19,288 nucleotides of DNA, from contig SKRY01000023.1 of assembly GCA_007118235.1 (NCBI GenBank), positions 1 to 19,288 of the forward strand, written 5' to 3'. Below are positions 6,511 to 14,756 of this stretch, piece by piece (position 1 is the first letter of the stretch; every line of letters begins with the position of its first letter). The notes beneath the pieces are model-generated. The model was given only the letters and a program-made list of their open reading frames with translations. It was not told where the DNA came from and did not search any database. Origin of the DNA: Candidatus Hydrogenedentota bacterium (GTDB lineage Bacteria; Hydrogenedentota; Hydrogenedentia; Hydrogenedentales; SLHB01). A program made the translations under genes and the position numbers.

Positions 6511-7758
6511 CTAATGTAGGTCCAACCATTCCTCTTTCATGAGCATCTCGAGGAAGCGCCGCGCTCCCTCGACCGACGGAACGAACGGATTAATCGCGAA
6601 CGCCTGCAAGGCCGTATCGTACGACTTTCGCCGCACGGCCTCCAAGATCAAGCGGTCGCTCTCTTTCAGCATACAGAACAATCCCTTGAGAAAGCGCGGA
6701 CAGTTGCCGATGGTTCGGGCGCGAACCCCTTCCCCGCTAATCTTGGCGGGAATTTCGATACTACAGTCACTTGGCAAGTCCCGCACCGCGCCGTCATTTC
6801 GTATACATACAATGTGATCGTGTTCCTTCTTATCCTCCAAGGCTTGAAGCAACGGGGTGATGGTGCCATCGTACCAGGCCGCGTTCCGCCGCCGGGTCAA
6901 CTCCGGGATCTCGGTGAGATGCTTGTCCTCGTACAGTTGCAGGATCTCCTCCTCGGCCTCCTGCAACACTTGAGCCCGGAACCGCGCACAGGCCTTCTGA
7001 TTCTTCAACACCTTGTCCTGGTGAAAGTAGATCCCCGCCCTTAACGTCGGCACCATTCGGAACAACTCGACAAGCCCCTTGTCGAACCCGTTCTCCTCGC
7101 TGAGTTCAAGCCGCTCCAAGAATTGTATCATGCAACTGGCCCCGCTCACCCGAATGTCCTGGATCCACCCCATGTGATTCAGGCCTATGTAATCGATATC
7201 GATGTGATCAGCGGGACAGCGCAGCAACTCGGCCACCTTCGGCACATACCCGGCCGGCGAGTTGCACGCGCCAATCACCCGGAGGTCCGTCCGCCGGGTG
7301 AGCGCCTCCACAACAGCGCTCTGGGGATTGGTCAGATTGATGACCGTCGCGCCGGGATTCACCTTCTCCAAGACCCGGCCAAACTCGAGCACCACCGGAA
7401 GCGTCCGCAGCGCGCACGCCAACCCCCCCGCTCCAAGCGTCTCGTCTCCGATCATACCGGCCTGAAGGGGCAGGGTTTCATCCCGCAGCCGGGCCTGCAT
7501 CCCCCCCACACGCACATGATTGATCACATAGGTCGCGCCCTCCACGGCCTCTTCAAGCTCGGTGCACGGAACCACGCTGGTGGGCAAGCCGCTGCGCGTG
7601 AACAACCGCTGGCAAAAGTCCGCAACGATGGGCAACTTCCGGCCCTTGCGCCCATAGAGCACGATTTCTTTCACATTGACATTACGATATATGACCGATT
7701 GAACAAACTCCGGAATGTAGACGCTGCTTCCACCGAGTATCGCTATACGCTCAATCAT
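6511..7758 (-). CDS. Glycoside hydrolase family 4-type enzyme (NAD- and metal-dependent)
   Basis: A 415-residue protein of the GH4 family, enzymes that cleave alpha- or beta-glycosides through an NAD-dependent oxidation-elimination mechanism with a divalent metal, in the cytoplasm. The N-terminal dinucleotide fold starts ILGGSSVYIPEFV (residues 7-19). The family blocks INHVRVGGMQARLRDE (79-94), IGDETLGAGGLACALRT (103-119) and NLTNPQSAVVEAL (141-153) follow. The metal-binding Cys165 (GACNSP) and His195 (GLNHMGW) are present, and a later RRNAAWYDGT segment stands where family members carry the catalytic tyrosine. Substrate (phosphorylated or free sugar, alpha or beta) cannot be told. The start at 7758 has GGAGG 10 bases upstream and begins the Rossmann fold; the open frame continues upstream through low-complexity CA-rich DNA that is not coding. 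It heads the minus-strand unit with the HEAT-repeat and acyP genes. Confidence 0.87.
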   Translation of the reverse strand: MIERIAILGGSSVYIPEFVQSVIYRNVNVKEIVLYGRKGRKLPIVADFCQRLFTRSGLPTSVVPCTELEEAVEGATYVINHVRVGGMQARLRDETLPLQAGMIGDETLGAGGLACALRTLPVVLEFGRVLEKVNPGATVINLTNPQSAVVEALTRRTDLRVIGACNSPAGYVPKVAELLRCPADHIDIDYIGLNHMGWIQDIRVSGASCMIQFLERLELSEENGFDKGLVELFRMVPTLRAGIYFHQDKVLKNQKACARFRAQVLQEAEEEILQLYEDKHLTEIPELTRRRNAAWYDGTITPLLQALEDKKEHDHIVCIRNDGAVRDLPSDCSIEIPAKISGEGVRARTIGNCPRFLKGLFCMLKESDRLILEAVRRKSYDTALQAFAINPFVPSVEGARRFLEMLMKEEWLDLH

Positions 7759-7840
7759 CCCCACACTACCTCCGCGTCCTGTTCGGCGCGCTGCTAAACC
7801 AGCTCTGCCAGGGCGCCCACTCCGGGCATGCCCGCCACAA

Positions 7841-7909
7841 CGCACACACACGCACACACAATCTGTTCCATCTTGGGGCGGCACACACACCCTTGCCCAA
7901 GTACACACG
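7841..7909. repeat. CA-dinucleotide tracts upstream of the GH4 gene
   Basis: A 20-base strictly alternating pyrimidine-purine tract (7841-7860, CG then CA units) is followed by shorter CA runs at 7881-7890 and 7901-7909. They lie 83-152 bases before the GH4 start, in the likely 5' leader or promoter. Such simple repeats are slippage-prone and can form Z-DNA. Confidence 0.75.
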
Positions 7910-8117
7910 AATAGTACCACACCGGAACGGAGTGCTTCCAAAATGGGGGCTTTTCGACAACCATATCCATATATAGGCATGAATTATTACTAAAACCATG
8001 ATCCTCTTTTTGAAAGAGCCCCCTTCCTCCACACTTGGCCAACCGCGCCGAGTCATTCGTCCCGTGTTCGCATTGAAGCCAGACCTCACGACCACCCGCT
8101 ACCGGTGAGAGGGTAAT

Positions 8118-8154
8118 GCAAAACGGGCCGCCCGGTCTCAGACCAGGCAGCCCG
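8118..8154 (-). terminator. Intrinsic terminator of the oxidoreductase gene
   Basis: On the minus strand a 15-base arm CGGGCTGCCTGGTCT (8154-8140) pairs with AGACCGGGCGGCCCG (8138-8124), with two G-U pairs and a tiny central loop, followed by TTTTGCA. It starts 39 bases past the stop at 8193. Strong GC stem plus T-run fits rho-independent termination. Confidence 0.8.
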
Positions 8155-8192
8155 CGATTGATGATTCGTACACACGCGTGCTCGTGGAACGG

Positions 8193-9503
8193 TTAATCCG
8201 TGTAGGAGGTCACCTCAAAGCCGGGCCGGTACTGACGCCGGCGATTGAAGTGATTGTTGGCCTCTTCGTCGTTGACGAACAGCTCCGATACGGGATCAAA
8301 GGTCAGTTCACGCTTCAACTGGTACGAGATGTTGGACAAGTGGCAAATGGACGAGGATACATGGCCGTCCATGGCGTTGGCGGGGATGTCTTCCTTCCGG
8401 CGGCTGCGCACGGCATTGATGAAGTCTTCGTAATGGTTACCCGTGGTCAGCTCGGCGATACGCTCCTCGGCTTCCTCGGCCTCGGGGCCTTCATCCGGAA
8501 TCCGGTTGTTGTCCTTGTCGTACAACTCCCCTTCCATCATCCAGCCGTCCGAACCGAAGAAGGAATTCGCCACATTATTGCCTTCTTCGTGGAAGGAATA
8601 CCGGCCTCGGACATCAAATACGAACTTGGTTCCGTCGGGCCACATGAAGATGCTGGTCTGCGTATTAGGCGTGGTGGCTTGATCTTCGTAGCCATAGCGG
8701 CCGCCGTCACTGACGACGCGCGTGGGCAAGCCCTTGCCAAGGCCCCACATCCCCACATCCGTCTGGTGAACACCCTGGTTGCCGATCTCGCCATTGCCGA
8801 ATTCAAAGAACCAATGCCAATTGTAATGGACGTAGTTGCCGTGATACGCCATTTCCGGCACGGGCCCCTGGAACAACGGCCAGTTGATGTGATCCGGCGG
8901 ATCGCTGATCGGCTCGAAGCCAATGGAGTTGCGTTCGCGGAAGCAGATGCCCCGGCCCATGTAGATATCGCCAATGACGCCTTCCCGCATCCGCTCCATC
9001 GCGCGAATCCAGCGGCGGCTTGAACGGCGTTGCGTGCCATGCTGGACAATGATGTCCTTGTCCTTCACGGCCTCCACGATCTGCCGGCCTTCCCAAATGT
9101 TGTGCGACATGGGCTTCTCGACAAACACATCCTTGCCAGCCTCGATGCCCCACATCGTTCCCAACGAGTGCCAGTGGTTGGGCGTGCCAAAGGCGACCGC
9201 GTCCACGGAGTCATCGTTCATCATGTCGCGCATGTCGACATAGGTGGCCGGCCGGCTGCCCAGCCGATCCTCCCACTCGTCGGCGCGGTTTTCCAGAATG
9301 TTACTATCGATGTCGCACAGGGCCACGACCTCCGCCCCATCAACCGCGTTCAGGCCATTCGCCACACTATTGCCGCGGCTGCGAATACCCGCCACGCCAA
9401 TGCGGACCCGGTCGTTGGCGCCCCACACATTGCGTCCCATACTGCCCGCCACGAATACCGCCGCGGCCGACGTTCCCAGAAACTGCCTTCTTGACACATC
9501 CAT
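8193..9503 (-). CDS. Tat-exported Gfo/Idh/MocA-family oxidoreductase
   Basis: A 436-residue NAD(P)-dependent dehydrogenase-like protein carrying a twin-arginine signal (SRRQFLG at residues 4-10, hydrophobic stretch to about 20, possible cleavage near 29), so exported folded with its cofactor. The Rossmann motif GVAGIRSRG follows at 36-44, the family hallmark EKP at 129-131, and the C-terminal alpha/beta domain has NQGVHQTDVGMWGL, where the His and Asp are the usual catalytic residues. Tat-exported members are abundant in Planctomycetes-like and related bacteria and are thought to act on sugars or sugar alcohols; the substrate here is unknown. Start 9503 is chosen for the ribosome site GGAGAGGAAAC immediately upstream and the compact Tat signal; an in-frame ATG at 9530 lacks both advantages. 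It is divergent from gltA and has its own terminator. Confidence 0.92.
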   Translation of the reverse strand: MDVSRRQFLGTSAAAVFVAGSMGRNVWGANDRVRIGVAGIRSRGNSVANGLNAVDGAEVVALCDIDSNILENRADEWEDRLGSRPATYVDMRDMMNDDSVDAVAFGTPNHWHSLGTMWGIEAGKDVFVEKPMSHNIWEGRQIVEAVKDKDIIVQHGTQRRSSRRWIRAMERMREGVIGDIYMGRGICFRERNSIGFEPISDPPDHINWPLFQGPVPEMAYHGNYVHYNWHWFFEFGNGEIGNQGVHQTDVGMWGLGKGLPTRVVSDGGRYGYEDQATTPNTQTSIFMWPDGTKFVFDVRGRYSFHEEGNNVANSFFGSDGWMMEGELYDKDNNRIPDEGPEAEEAEERIAELTTGNHYEDFINAVRSRRKEDIPANAMDGHVSSSICHLSNISYQLKRELTFDPVSELFVNDEEANNHFNRRRQYRPGFEVTSYTD

Positions 9504-9733
9504 GATTGTTTCCTCTCCTTGTTCCATCAATGTTGAGACTCTTGGCGAGCGCTCCCCACATACCAGAGCTGGCCATTACACCGGCCAACATTGCCCAGCA
9601 GCGGATGACATGCCTCGCCCATTGGAGCCGTTCCTGTCCCCCGACTTCAGGGTAGTCTGCCAGAGGCCCTTCCATTAATTCAAGAATCCAACGCTTTGAA
9701 CCGTGACCGCCTTGAAACCGGTGAAGATGGCGC

Positions 9734-9763
9734 TTGAAAAACTCCCGCCTTTTCCACTAGAGT
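9734..9763 (+). promoter_or_regulatory. Candidate sigma-70-type promoter of gltA
   Basis: TTGAAA (9734-9739, five of six consensus matches) and TAGAGT (9758-9763, four of six) are 18 bases apart. A start near 9770 would place the two leader stem-loops at the very 5' end of the transcript, which supports the guess indirectly. Confidence 0.35.
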
Positions 9764-9779
9764 TACGCCCCGCCGTGGA

Positions 9780-9883
9780 CATGGGGGTAAACGGCGTCTT
9801 AAACCGAAACAGTCAAGACACCCCCGTGAGGGACAGCGGGGAATGGGTCCTGTAACAATGGAGAAGCGGAGGTTTCCAGGACC
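9780..9883 (+). promoter_or_regulatory. Structured 5' leader of gltA (two stem-loops)
   Basis: Stem-loop 1: CATGGGGGT (9780-9788) pairs with ACCCCCGTG (9820-9828) with one wobble, and inside it GTCTT (9796-9800) pairs with AAGAC (9815-9819), leaving a 7-base bulge on one side and a 14-base loop. Stem-loop 2: GGTCCTG (9846-9852) pairs perfectly with CAGGACC (9877-9883) around a 24-base loop. No known riboswitch class is recognised. Confidence 0.45.
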
Positions 9884-9937
9884 GCCCCGCCCTCAACGTT
9901 CAGCGGCCGTGAACGAATCATTAACATGGAGAACGAC

Positions 9938-11209
<1,272 letters not shown>

Positions 11210-11249
11210 GAAGCACGCCGCTGCGCCCCACTGTCCATAGCTTCCACAT

Positions 11250-11289
11250 CGCATGAGCTGCCCCAAAGCGGTCAGCTCATGCGTTTTTT
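11250..11289 (+). terminator. Intrinsic terminator of gltA
   Basis: CGCATGAGCTG (11250-11260) and CAGCTCATGCG (11273-11283) form a perfect 11-bp stem with a 12-base loop, followed immediately by TTTTTT. It begins 40 bases past the gltA stop. This is a textbook rho-independent terminator. Confidence 0.95.
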
Positions 11290-11342
11290 CTGCCGTTCGC
11301 CTCCCCCCGCAGCGCGCCGTCTCATTGTCTAGGCTGATGAAA

Positions 11343-11391
11343 CCCGCGTTCGCGGGAGCTGACCCAGCCCGGCTGCGGCAAAAAATGCCGC
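11343..11391. repeat. Two inverted repeats upstream of the flagellar promoter
   Basis: CCCGCG-TT-CGCGGG (11343-11356) and GCGGCA-AAAAA-TGCCGC (11375-11391) are perfect. They lie about 100-150 bases upstream of the -24/-12 promoter, the usual distance for enhancer sites of sigma-54 activators, though the two do not share one sequence and could equally be unrelated hairpins. Confidence 0.4.
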
Positions 11392-11489
11392 GCAAAGAGG
11401 GTATCTTTGACCCATTGCAACGTCACCATGGCAGACACTGATCCTTCGTTCCCCTTGTCGCATCTAGAGTTAAAGCCAATGCCCATAAA

Positions 11490-11505
11490 CGGCACGAAGG
11501 TTGCT
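11490..11505 (+). promoter_or_regulatory. Sigma-54 (-24/-12) promoter of the flgB operon
   Basis: CGGCACGAAGGTTGCT matches the sigma-54 consensus TGGCACG-N4-TTGCW except for the first base. The invariant GG and GC are exactly 12 bases apart (11491-11492 and 11503-11504). A start near 11516 gives a short leader with the flgB ribosome site at 11538. Sigma-54 control of rod and hook genes is established in many flagellated bacteria, so position and sequence agree. Transcription would require an enhancer-binding ATPase such as an FlrC/FleQ-type regulator, not encoded here. Confidence 0.8.
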
Positions 11506-11550
11506 CTCCAATGGCGGACCATTACCCGAACCCATGGAAGGAGAAACGCT

Positions 11551-11946
11551 GTGATACCGTATGCGGGTGTCGATGTGGGGCGCTTGTTGCAAGAAGGAAT
11601 GCGCACGGCGGAACTCAACCAGCGCTTCATCGCCAACAACATCGCCAACGCCGAGACCCCCAATTACAACCCAGCCCGGCTGGATTTTCAGGCAACCTTG
11701 CGCGCCGCCGTTGAAGGCCGTGGCCGTGCCGGCCTCCGCACGACACAGGCCCGGCACATCGTGGCGCAGCGCCACCGTCCCCGTTTCGAACGCTTTACAC
11801 CGGGTTCACGCAACGACTACAATAAAGTGGATTTGGAAGTGGAAATGGCGGACTTGTCGGAGAACACCAGCAATTACACGACATGGGCGGCCCTGTTGAA
11901 CAAGCGGTTCCAGATGGTTAAGAATACGTTGAATGACTTGCGGTAG
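11551..11946 (+). CDS. flgB: Flagellar proximal rod protein FlgB
   Basis: A 131-residue rod protein that, after export through the flagellar type III apparatus, forms part of the proximal rod in the periplasm. The N-terminal motif NQRFIANNIANAETPNYN is the family signature (usual form NNIANADTPGYK), and the C-terminal helix ends in WAALLNKRFQMVKNTLND. The GTG at 11551 is chosen because AAGGAG sits 7 bases upstream and homologues begin here; an open frame extends upstream to 11407 but runs through the promoter. First gene of the flagellar cluster, 66 bases before flgC. Confidence 0.95.
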   Translation: MIPYAGVDVGRLLQEGMRTAELNQRFIANNIANAETPNYNPARLDFQATLRAAVEGRGRAGLRTTQARHIVAQRHRPRFERFTPGSRNDYNKVDLEVEMADLSENTSNYTTWAALLNKRFQMVKNTLNDLR

Positions 11947-12012
11947 CGCCATCCGCCGCTAGGCAGCCGGTCCTGAGTCACGTCATGTAGGAGCGCAGAG
12001 GAGCCAACTCGC

Positions 12013-12441
12013 ATGAAAATCGCAGCCGTGGGACCTTCGCCGCGCGACATCGCCGTCACTGGCCTTCGCGCCCAGCGAACACGGATGAACGTGATCGCGA
12101 ACAACATCGCGAACGCGTTCACCACGCGCACCGAAACGGGCGCTCCCTACCGGCGGCAGGAGGCTGTGTTCCGCGCGTCTCAGCCATTGCCTCGCGCGGA
12201 TCTGAGAAAATTCGGCGTGCACGTGCCGCGCATTCAAGCGGACCAGTCCCCCTTGCGCAGCGTGTACGAGCCAGGCCATCCCGACGCGAACGAGGCAGGG
12301 TACGTGGAATATCCCAACGTGGATCTCGCCGTCGAAATGGTGAACCTTGTGTCGGCGCAGCGGGCCTACGAGGCCAACATCGCCGTGGTCGCCTCCAGCG
12401 GGGAGATGCATAACGCCGCCATGGAAATCATCCGGGGTTGA
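12013..12441 (+). CDS. flgC: Flagellar proximal rod protein FlgC
   Basis: A 142-residue rod protein, partner of FlgB in the proximal rod. The signature NVIANNIANAFTTRTETGAPYRRQEAVF (residues about 27-54) closely follows the family pattern NNIANANTTRT..GGPYRRQ. The C-terminal segment YVEYPNVDLAVEMVNLVSAQRAYEAN is the conserved flagellar basal-body C-terminal motif. A GAGGAG ribosome site precedes the ATG. It lies between flgB and fliE in the usual order. Confidence 0.97.
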   Translation: MKIAAVGPSPRDIAVTGLRAQRTRMNVIANNIANAFTTRTETGAPYRRQEAVFRASQPLPRADLRKFGVHVPRIQADQSPLRSVYEPGHPDANEAGYVEYPNVDLAVEMVNLVSAQRAYEANIAVVASSGEMHNAAMEIIRG

Positions 12442-12471
12442 TGAGTAAACCAAGACGAGGATAGGGCAAGC

Positions 12472-12789
12472 ATGAACGATCCGCTGAACGTATCGGGGTT
12501 ACAGGCCGGACGCACCGGCATGGATCCCCGGCAACTCCGCCAGGCCGGTTCCCTTGACGCCGCCCCCGCCAAGCCCTTCAACGAGGTGCTCCAGGAATCC
12601 ATCGGGGAGGTGCAGCGGCTCCAGGATGAAGCCGACAACACGATTCGTCAACTCGTGGCTGGTGAGATCAAGGACGTCAGCGACGCAATGGTTGCCGTCG
12701 AGCGGGCCGATGTCGCCTTTCAGACCATGATGGTGGTTCGGAACAAGATGGTCCAGGCCTACGAAGAGGTAATGCGGATGCAACTCTAG
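12472..12789 (+). CDS. fliE: Flagellar hook-basal body protein FliE
   Basis: A 105-residue protein that links the MS ring to the rod and is among the first exported flagellar substrates. The conserved C-terminal half is present: FNEVLQESIGEVQRLQDEAD, then a DVSDAMVAVERADVAFQ segment and the terminal RNKMVQAYEEVMRMQL. The ribosome site GAGGATAGGG stands before the ATG, 30 bases after flgC. It is followed by a long gap before fliF, so it may end the first transcript of the cluster or read through. Confidence 0.97.
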   Translation: MNDPLNVSGLQAGRTGMDPRQLRQAGSLDAAPAKPFNEVLQESIGEVQRLQDEADNTIRQLVAGEIKDVSDAMVAVERADVAFQTMMVVRNKMVQAYEEVMRMQL

Positions 12790-13186
12790 GCCCCCTGGGT
12801 TCGCCGGGCCAAGCCGTGTGGCGTCAATATATAGTTGTTTGTAAATAAACACTTGACTAATGGCGCCATACTTGGTATTGTGCCTTCCGATGATGGGCTT
12901 GTGATGGTGCGCCGTATGTGTTCACGGGAATGTTGCAGCCGCGGCGTTTCCGGTGTGTTGCGGAGCCGACAATTGAATCCCTGCACATGCGCGGCGGACG
13001 GGTAAGGGCCTGAGCCGCGCGCAGTGGTTTACAGGGTGGAAACCGTCTGGCGCCGCACGTGTGGTTCGCCTCCCCATCACACTATTCTTGAAAGCGGAGC
13101 CCAAAGGTTGCTGATGGGCCGGTCACGCGTCCCATTTGTTTGAACAGCATGGGATGTGCTGGCTCCCGCCAGTGGGGGATGGTACA
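12790..13186. other. Gap between fliE and fliF with promoter-like sequence
   Basis: No gene is supported in this 397-base stretch. Its start holds an AT-rich block (12826-12850) that is unusual for the window, with arms TGTTT and AAACA, followed by the promoter candidates at 12853-12881. The remaining 300 bases would be a long fliF leader; short open frames in it lack ribosome sites and family features. Confidence 0.6.
12853..12881 (+). promoter_or_regulatory. Candidate internal promoter before fliF
   Basis: TTGACT (12853-12858) and TATTGT (12876-12881) are 17 bases apart, a good sigma-70 match, just downstream of an AT-rich block. Overlapping it, TGGCGCC-ATAC-TTGG (12861-12875) has sigma-54 spacing and a good -24 half but carries GG instead of the invariant GC at -12. 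The sigma-70 reading is more likely. Confidence 0.45.
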
Positions 13187-14749
13187 GTGGAATTCCTGCG
13201 TCAACTTGCCGAAGGCGTCAGCCTGGCCTGGCAGCGCTTGTCCCTGAGCGCGCGCATCAACCTTGTCCTGGCTTGCGTGGCCACCACCGCCATCGTGGCG
13301 GCCATCGTGTTTCTAACCGGCCGGGCCCAATATGTCGAGCTATATTCCGGACTGACGAGAGAGGATTCGGCCGCGATCCAAAGCACGTTAGGCGACGAGG
13401 GTGTGTCGTACCAACTGCGTGATGGCGGCTCAACCATCATGGTCCCCGTCCGGCAACGAACCCGGTTGCGCGTCGCTCTCATGGAGGAAGATCTTCCCCA
13501 AGCCTATGGACAAGCACCCGGCTTTGAAATATTTGACCAACAGGAGCTTCTGGCCAGCCGTTACCTTCAAGACGTCAACTATATGCGAGCGATCCAGGGC
13601 GAATTGCAACGTCATTTGAACCAATTCGACTTTGTCCGGCGCTCGTTTGTATTTATTTCGGAAGCCAAGGAAGAACTGTTCGTCAGTGAGCAACAACCCT
13701 CCCAGGCCGCGGTCACCATCGACATCACCCGGCCCTTGACCGCCCGCGAAGTACAGGCCGTTGTGGGCACGATTGCGAGTTATGGCGGCGCGCGCCTCAC
13801 CCGCCGGAACATCGCTTTGTCCACGACCACCGGCGAGTTGCTGCACCGTCCCCATGAGGAAGAATTCGCCGCCATAGCCAATTCCCAGCTCGAATTCATC
13901 GACGCCCTTGAGCGTCAGCGGGAGGAAAAGGTCCGGCGGGCGCTAGATTCGATGGGCGTGCGAGCCATTGTCCGGGTAAGCGCCGACGTGGATTTCACCA
14001 GCGGGACGGAACAGATCACGGAGGTGGAGGAAGGCGCGCTCTTGAGCAGCATGATCTCCGAGTCCACCATAACCTCGACCCAACGGCTTCCCGAGGGGCC
14101 TCCCGGCGCGATCGCCAACCTTCCCGATCAAGACATGACGCCCGGCGGAACCGAGACCGAGGAGACCACCGAGGAGATCCTGGAGAACTTCGAGCCCAGC
14201 ACGCGCGTGGAACAGATTCAGCGGCCTCCAGGCGCCATCCAGGGGTACCGGGTAAGCGCCTTCATTGAAGGCAATCGCCAGCCCATGCTCGGTGAGGACG
14301 GCGAACCGACGGGCGACATGGAATACGTTCCGCTGGATGACGCCGAAATCGCGCGCTATCAAGATTTCATCGCCGCCGCCGTCGGGGTTGATGCCGGAGA
14401 CATCACCGTCTATGATCATCCGTTTAGGATAGACGAACTCGCCGAGGCCCGCGCGGCCATGGAAGAGATTGAAGCCGCCAACCTGCGCGAGATGCTTGTC
14501 ACCTATGGCATGAACATTTTGACGGTGGTGATAATCGTAGTAGGCTTCCTTATGGTCCGGCGTCTGCTGCGCCAGGCTAGCGCTTCCCAAGAAGAAGAGG
14601 AGGAGCAGGCCGGAGTGCAGGGGCCGGCTATCAGCACCGAGGAACAGCGCCGGCGCACCATGGCCGCCGAGGTGGAACAGGCCTCCCAGCAAAACCCGGA
14701 AGCCATTGCCGCCTTGCTCCGGACCTGGATAAGCGAATCGGAGGAATAG
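13187..14749 (+). CDS. fliF: Flagellar MS-ring protein FliF
   Basis: A 520-residue inner-membrane protein that forms the MS ring, the base of the flagellum. It has the first membrane segment at about 24-44, the ring-building domain with EDLPQAYGQAPGFEIFD and YLQDVNYMRAIQGELQRHL, a periplasmic region, a second membrane segment at about 436-456 (MNILTVVIIVVGFLMV), and a cytoplasmic tail ending in NPEAIAALLRTWISESEE, the FliG-binding helix. The start is uncertain: GTG 13187 fits homologues (EFLRQLAEG) and has a GGGGGAT stretch just upstream, while the frame stays open back to a TTG at 13136 with an ATG at 13154. fliG follows after 7 bases. Confidence 0.95.
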   Translation: MEFLRQLAEGVSLAWQRLSLSARINLVLACVATTAIVAAIVFLTGRAQYVELYSGLTREDSAAIQSTLGDEGVSYQLRDGGSTIMVPVRQRTRLRVALMEEDLPQAYGQAPGFEIFDQQELLASRYLQDVNYMRAIQGELQRHLNQFDFVRRSFVFISEAKEELFVSEQQPSQAAVTIDITRPLTAREVQAVVGTIASYGGARLTRRNIALSTTTGELLHRPHEEEFAAIANSQLEFIDALERQREEKVRRALDSMGVRAIVRVSADVDFTSGTEQITEVEEGALLSSMISESTITSTQRLPEGPPGAIANLPDQDMTPGGTETEETTEEILENFEPSTRVEQIQRPPGAIQGYRVSAFIEGNRQPMLGEDGEPTGDMEYVPLDDAEIARYQDFIAAAVGVDAGDITVYDHPFRIDELAEARAAMEEIEAANLREMLVTYGMNILTVVIIVVGFLMVRRLLRQASASQEEEEEQAGVQGPAISTEEQRRRTMAAEVEQASQQNPEAIAALLRTWISESEE

Positions 14750-14756
14750 AAGGTTC

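Larger units (their letters stand above)
7759..8192. other. Intergenic region: GH4 leader/promoter side and oxidoreductase terminator
   Basis: No gene is supported here. The part nearest the GH4 gene holds two palindromes, GGGCGCCC (7811-7818) and CGGGCATGCCCG (7823-7834), then three CA-rich tracts (7841-7860, 7881-7890, 7901-7909). An AT-rich patch around 7960-8010 probably contains the minus-strand promoter; TATATA at about 7970-7975 is a good -10-like block but has no good -35. A short inverted repeat, CTCTTT (8004-8009) and AAAGAG (8013-8018), lies just upstream of it. The far end holds the terminator of the oxidoreductase gene. Confidence 0.6.
9504..9925. other. Divergent intergenic region between oxidoreductase and gltA
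   Basis: No gene is supported. The oxidoreductase side contains a palindrome GAGCGCTC (9547-9554) and arms TGGCC (9570-9574) / GGCCA (9583-9587). The gltA side contains a candidate promoter (9734-9763) and two consecutive stem-loops (9780-9828 and 9846-9883), which together look like a structured 5' leader of gltA. Confidence 0.6.
11210..11550. other. Intergenic region: gltA terminator and flagellar promoter
   Basis: No gene is supported. In order it holds the gltA terminator (11250-11289), two compact inverted repeats (11343-11356 and 11375-11391), a -35-like TTGACC (11407-11412) without a matching -10, the sigma-54-type promoter (11491-11505) and the flgB ribosome site (11538-11543). Confidence 0.7.

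Noticed and set aside
7759..7980. N-terminal extension of the GH4 gene to 7980
   Set aside because: The extension is low-complexity Cys/Val-rich sequence from CA repeats, while a good ribosome site and the Rossmann start are at 7758.
9727..9855. 42-codon open frame on the plus strand before gltA
   Set aside because: No ribosome site, overlaps the candidate promoter and leader hairpin, and shows no recognisable protein features.
11335..11400. Possible riboswitch or hammerhead ribozyme (CTGATGA near 11335 with following hairpins)
   Set aside because: The required GAAA after stem II and other conserved core bases are absent, no cyclic-di-GMP riboswitch core is present, and the region lies upstream of the inferred sigma-54 start.
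12904..13005. Short Cys-containing open frame in the fliE-fliF gap
   Set aside because: About 33 codons, no ribosome site and no family resemblance; Arg/Cys-rich composition is what GC-rich noncoding DNA gives.
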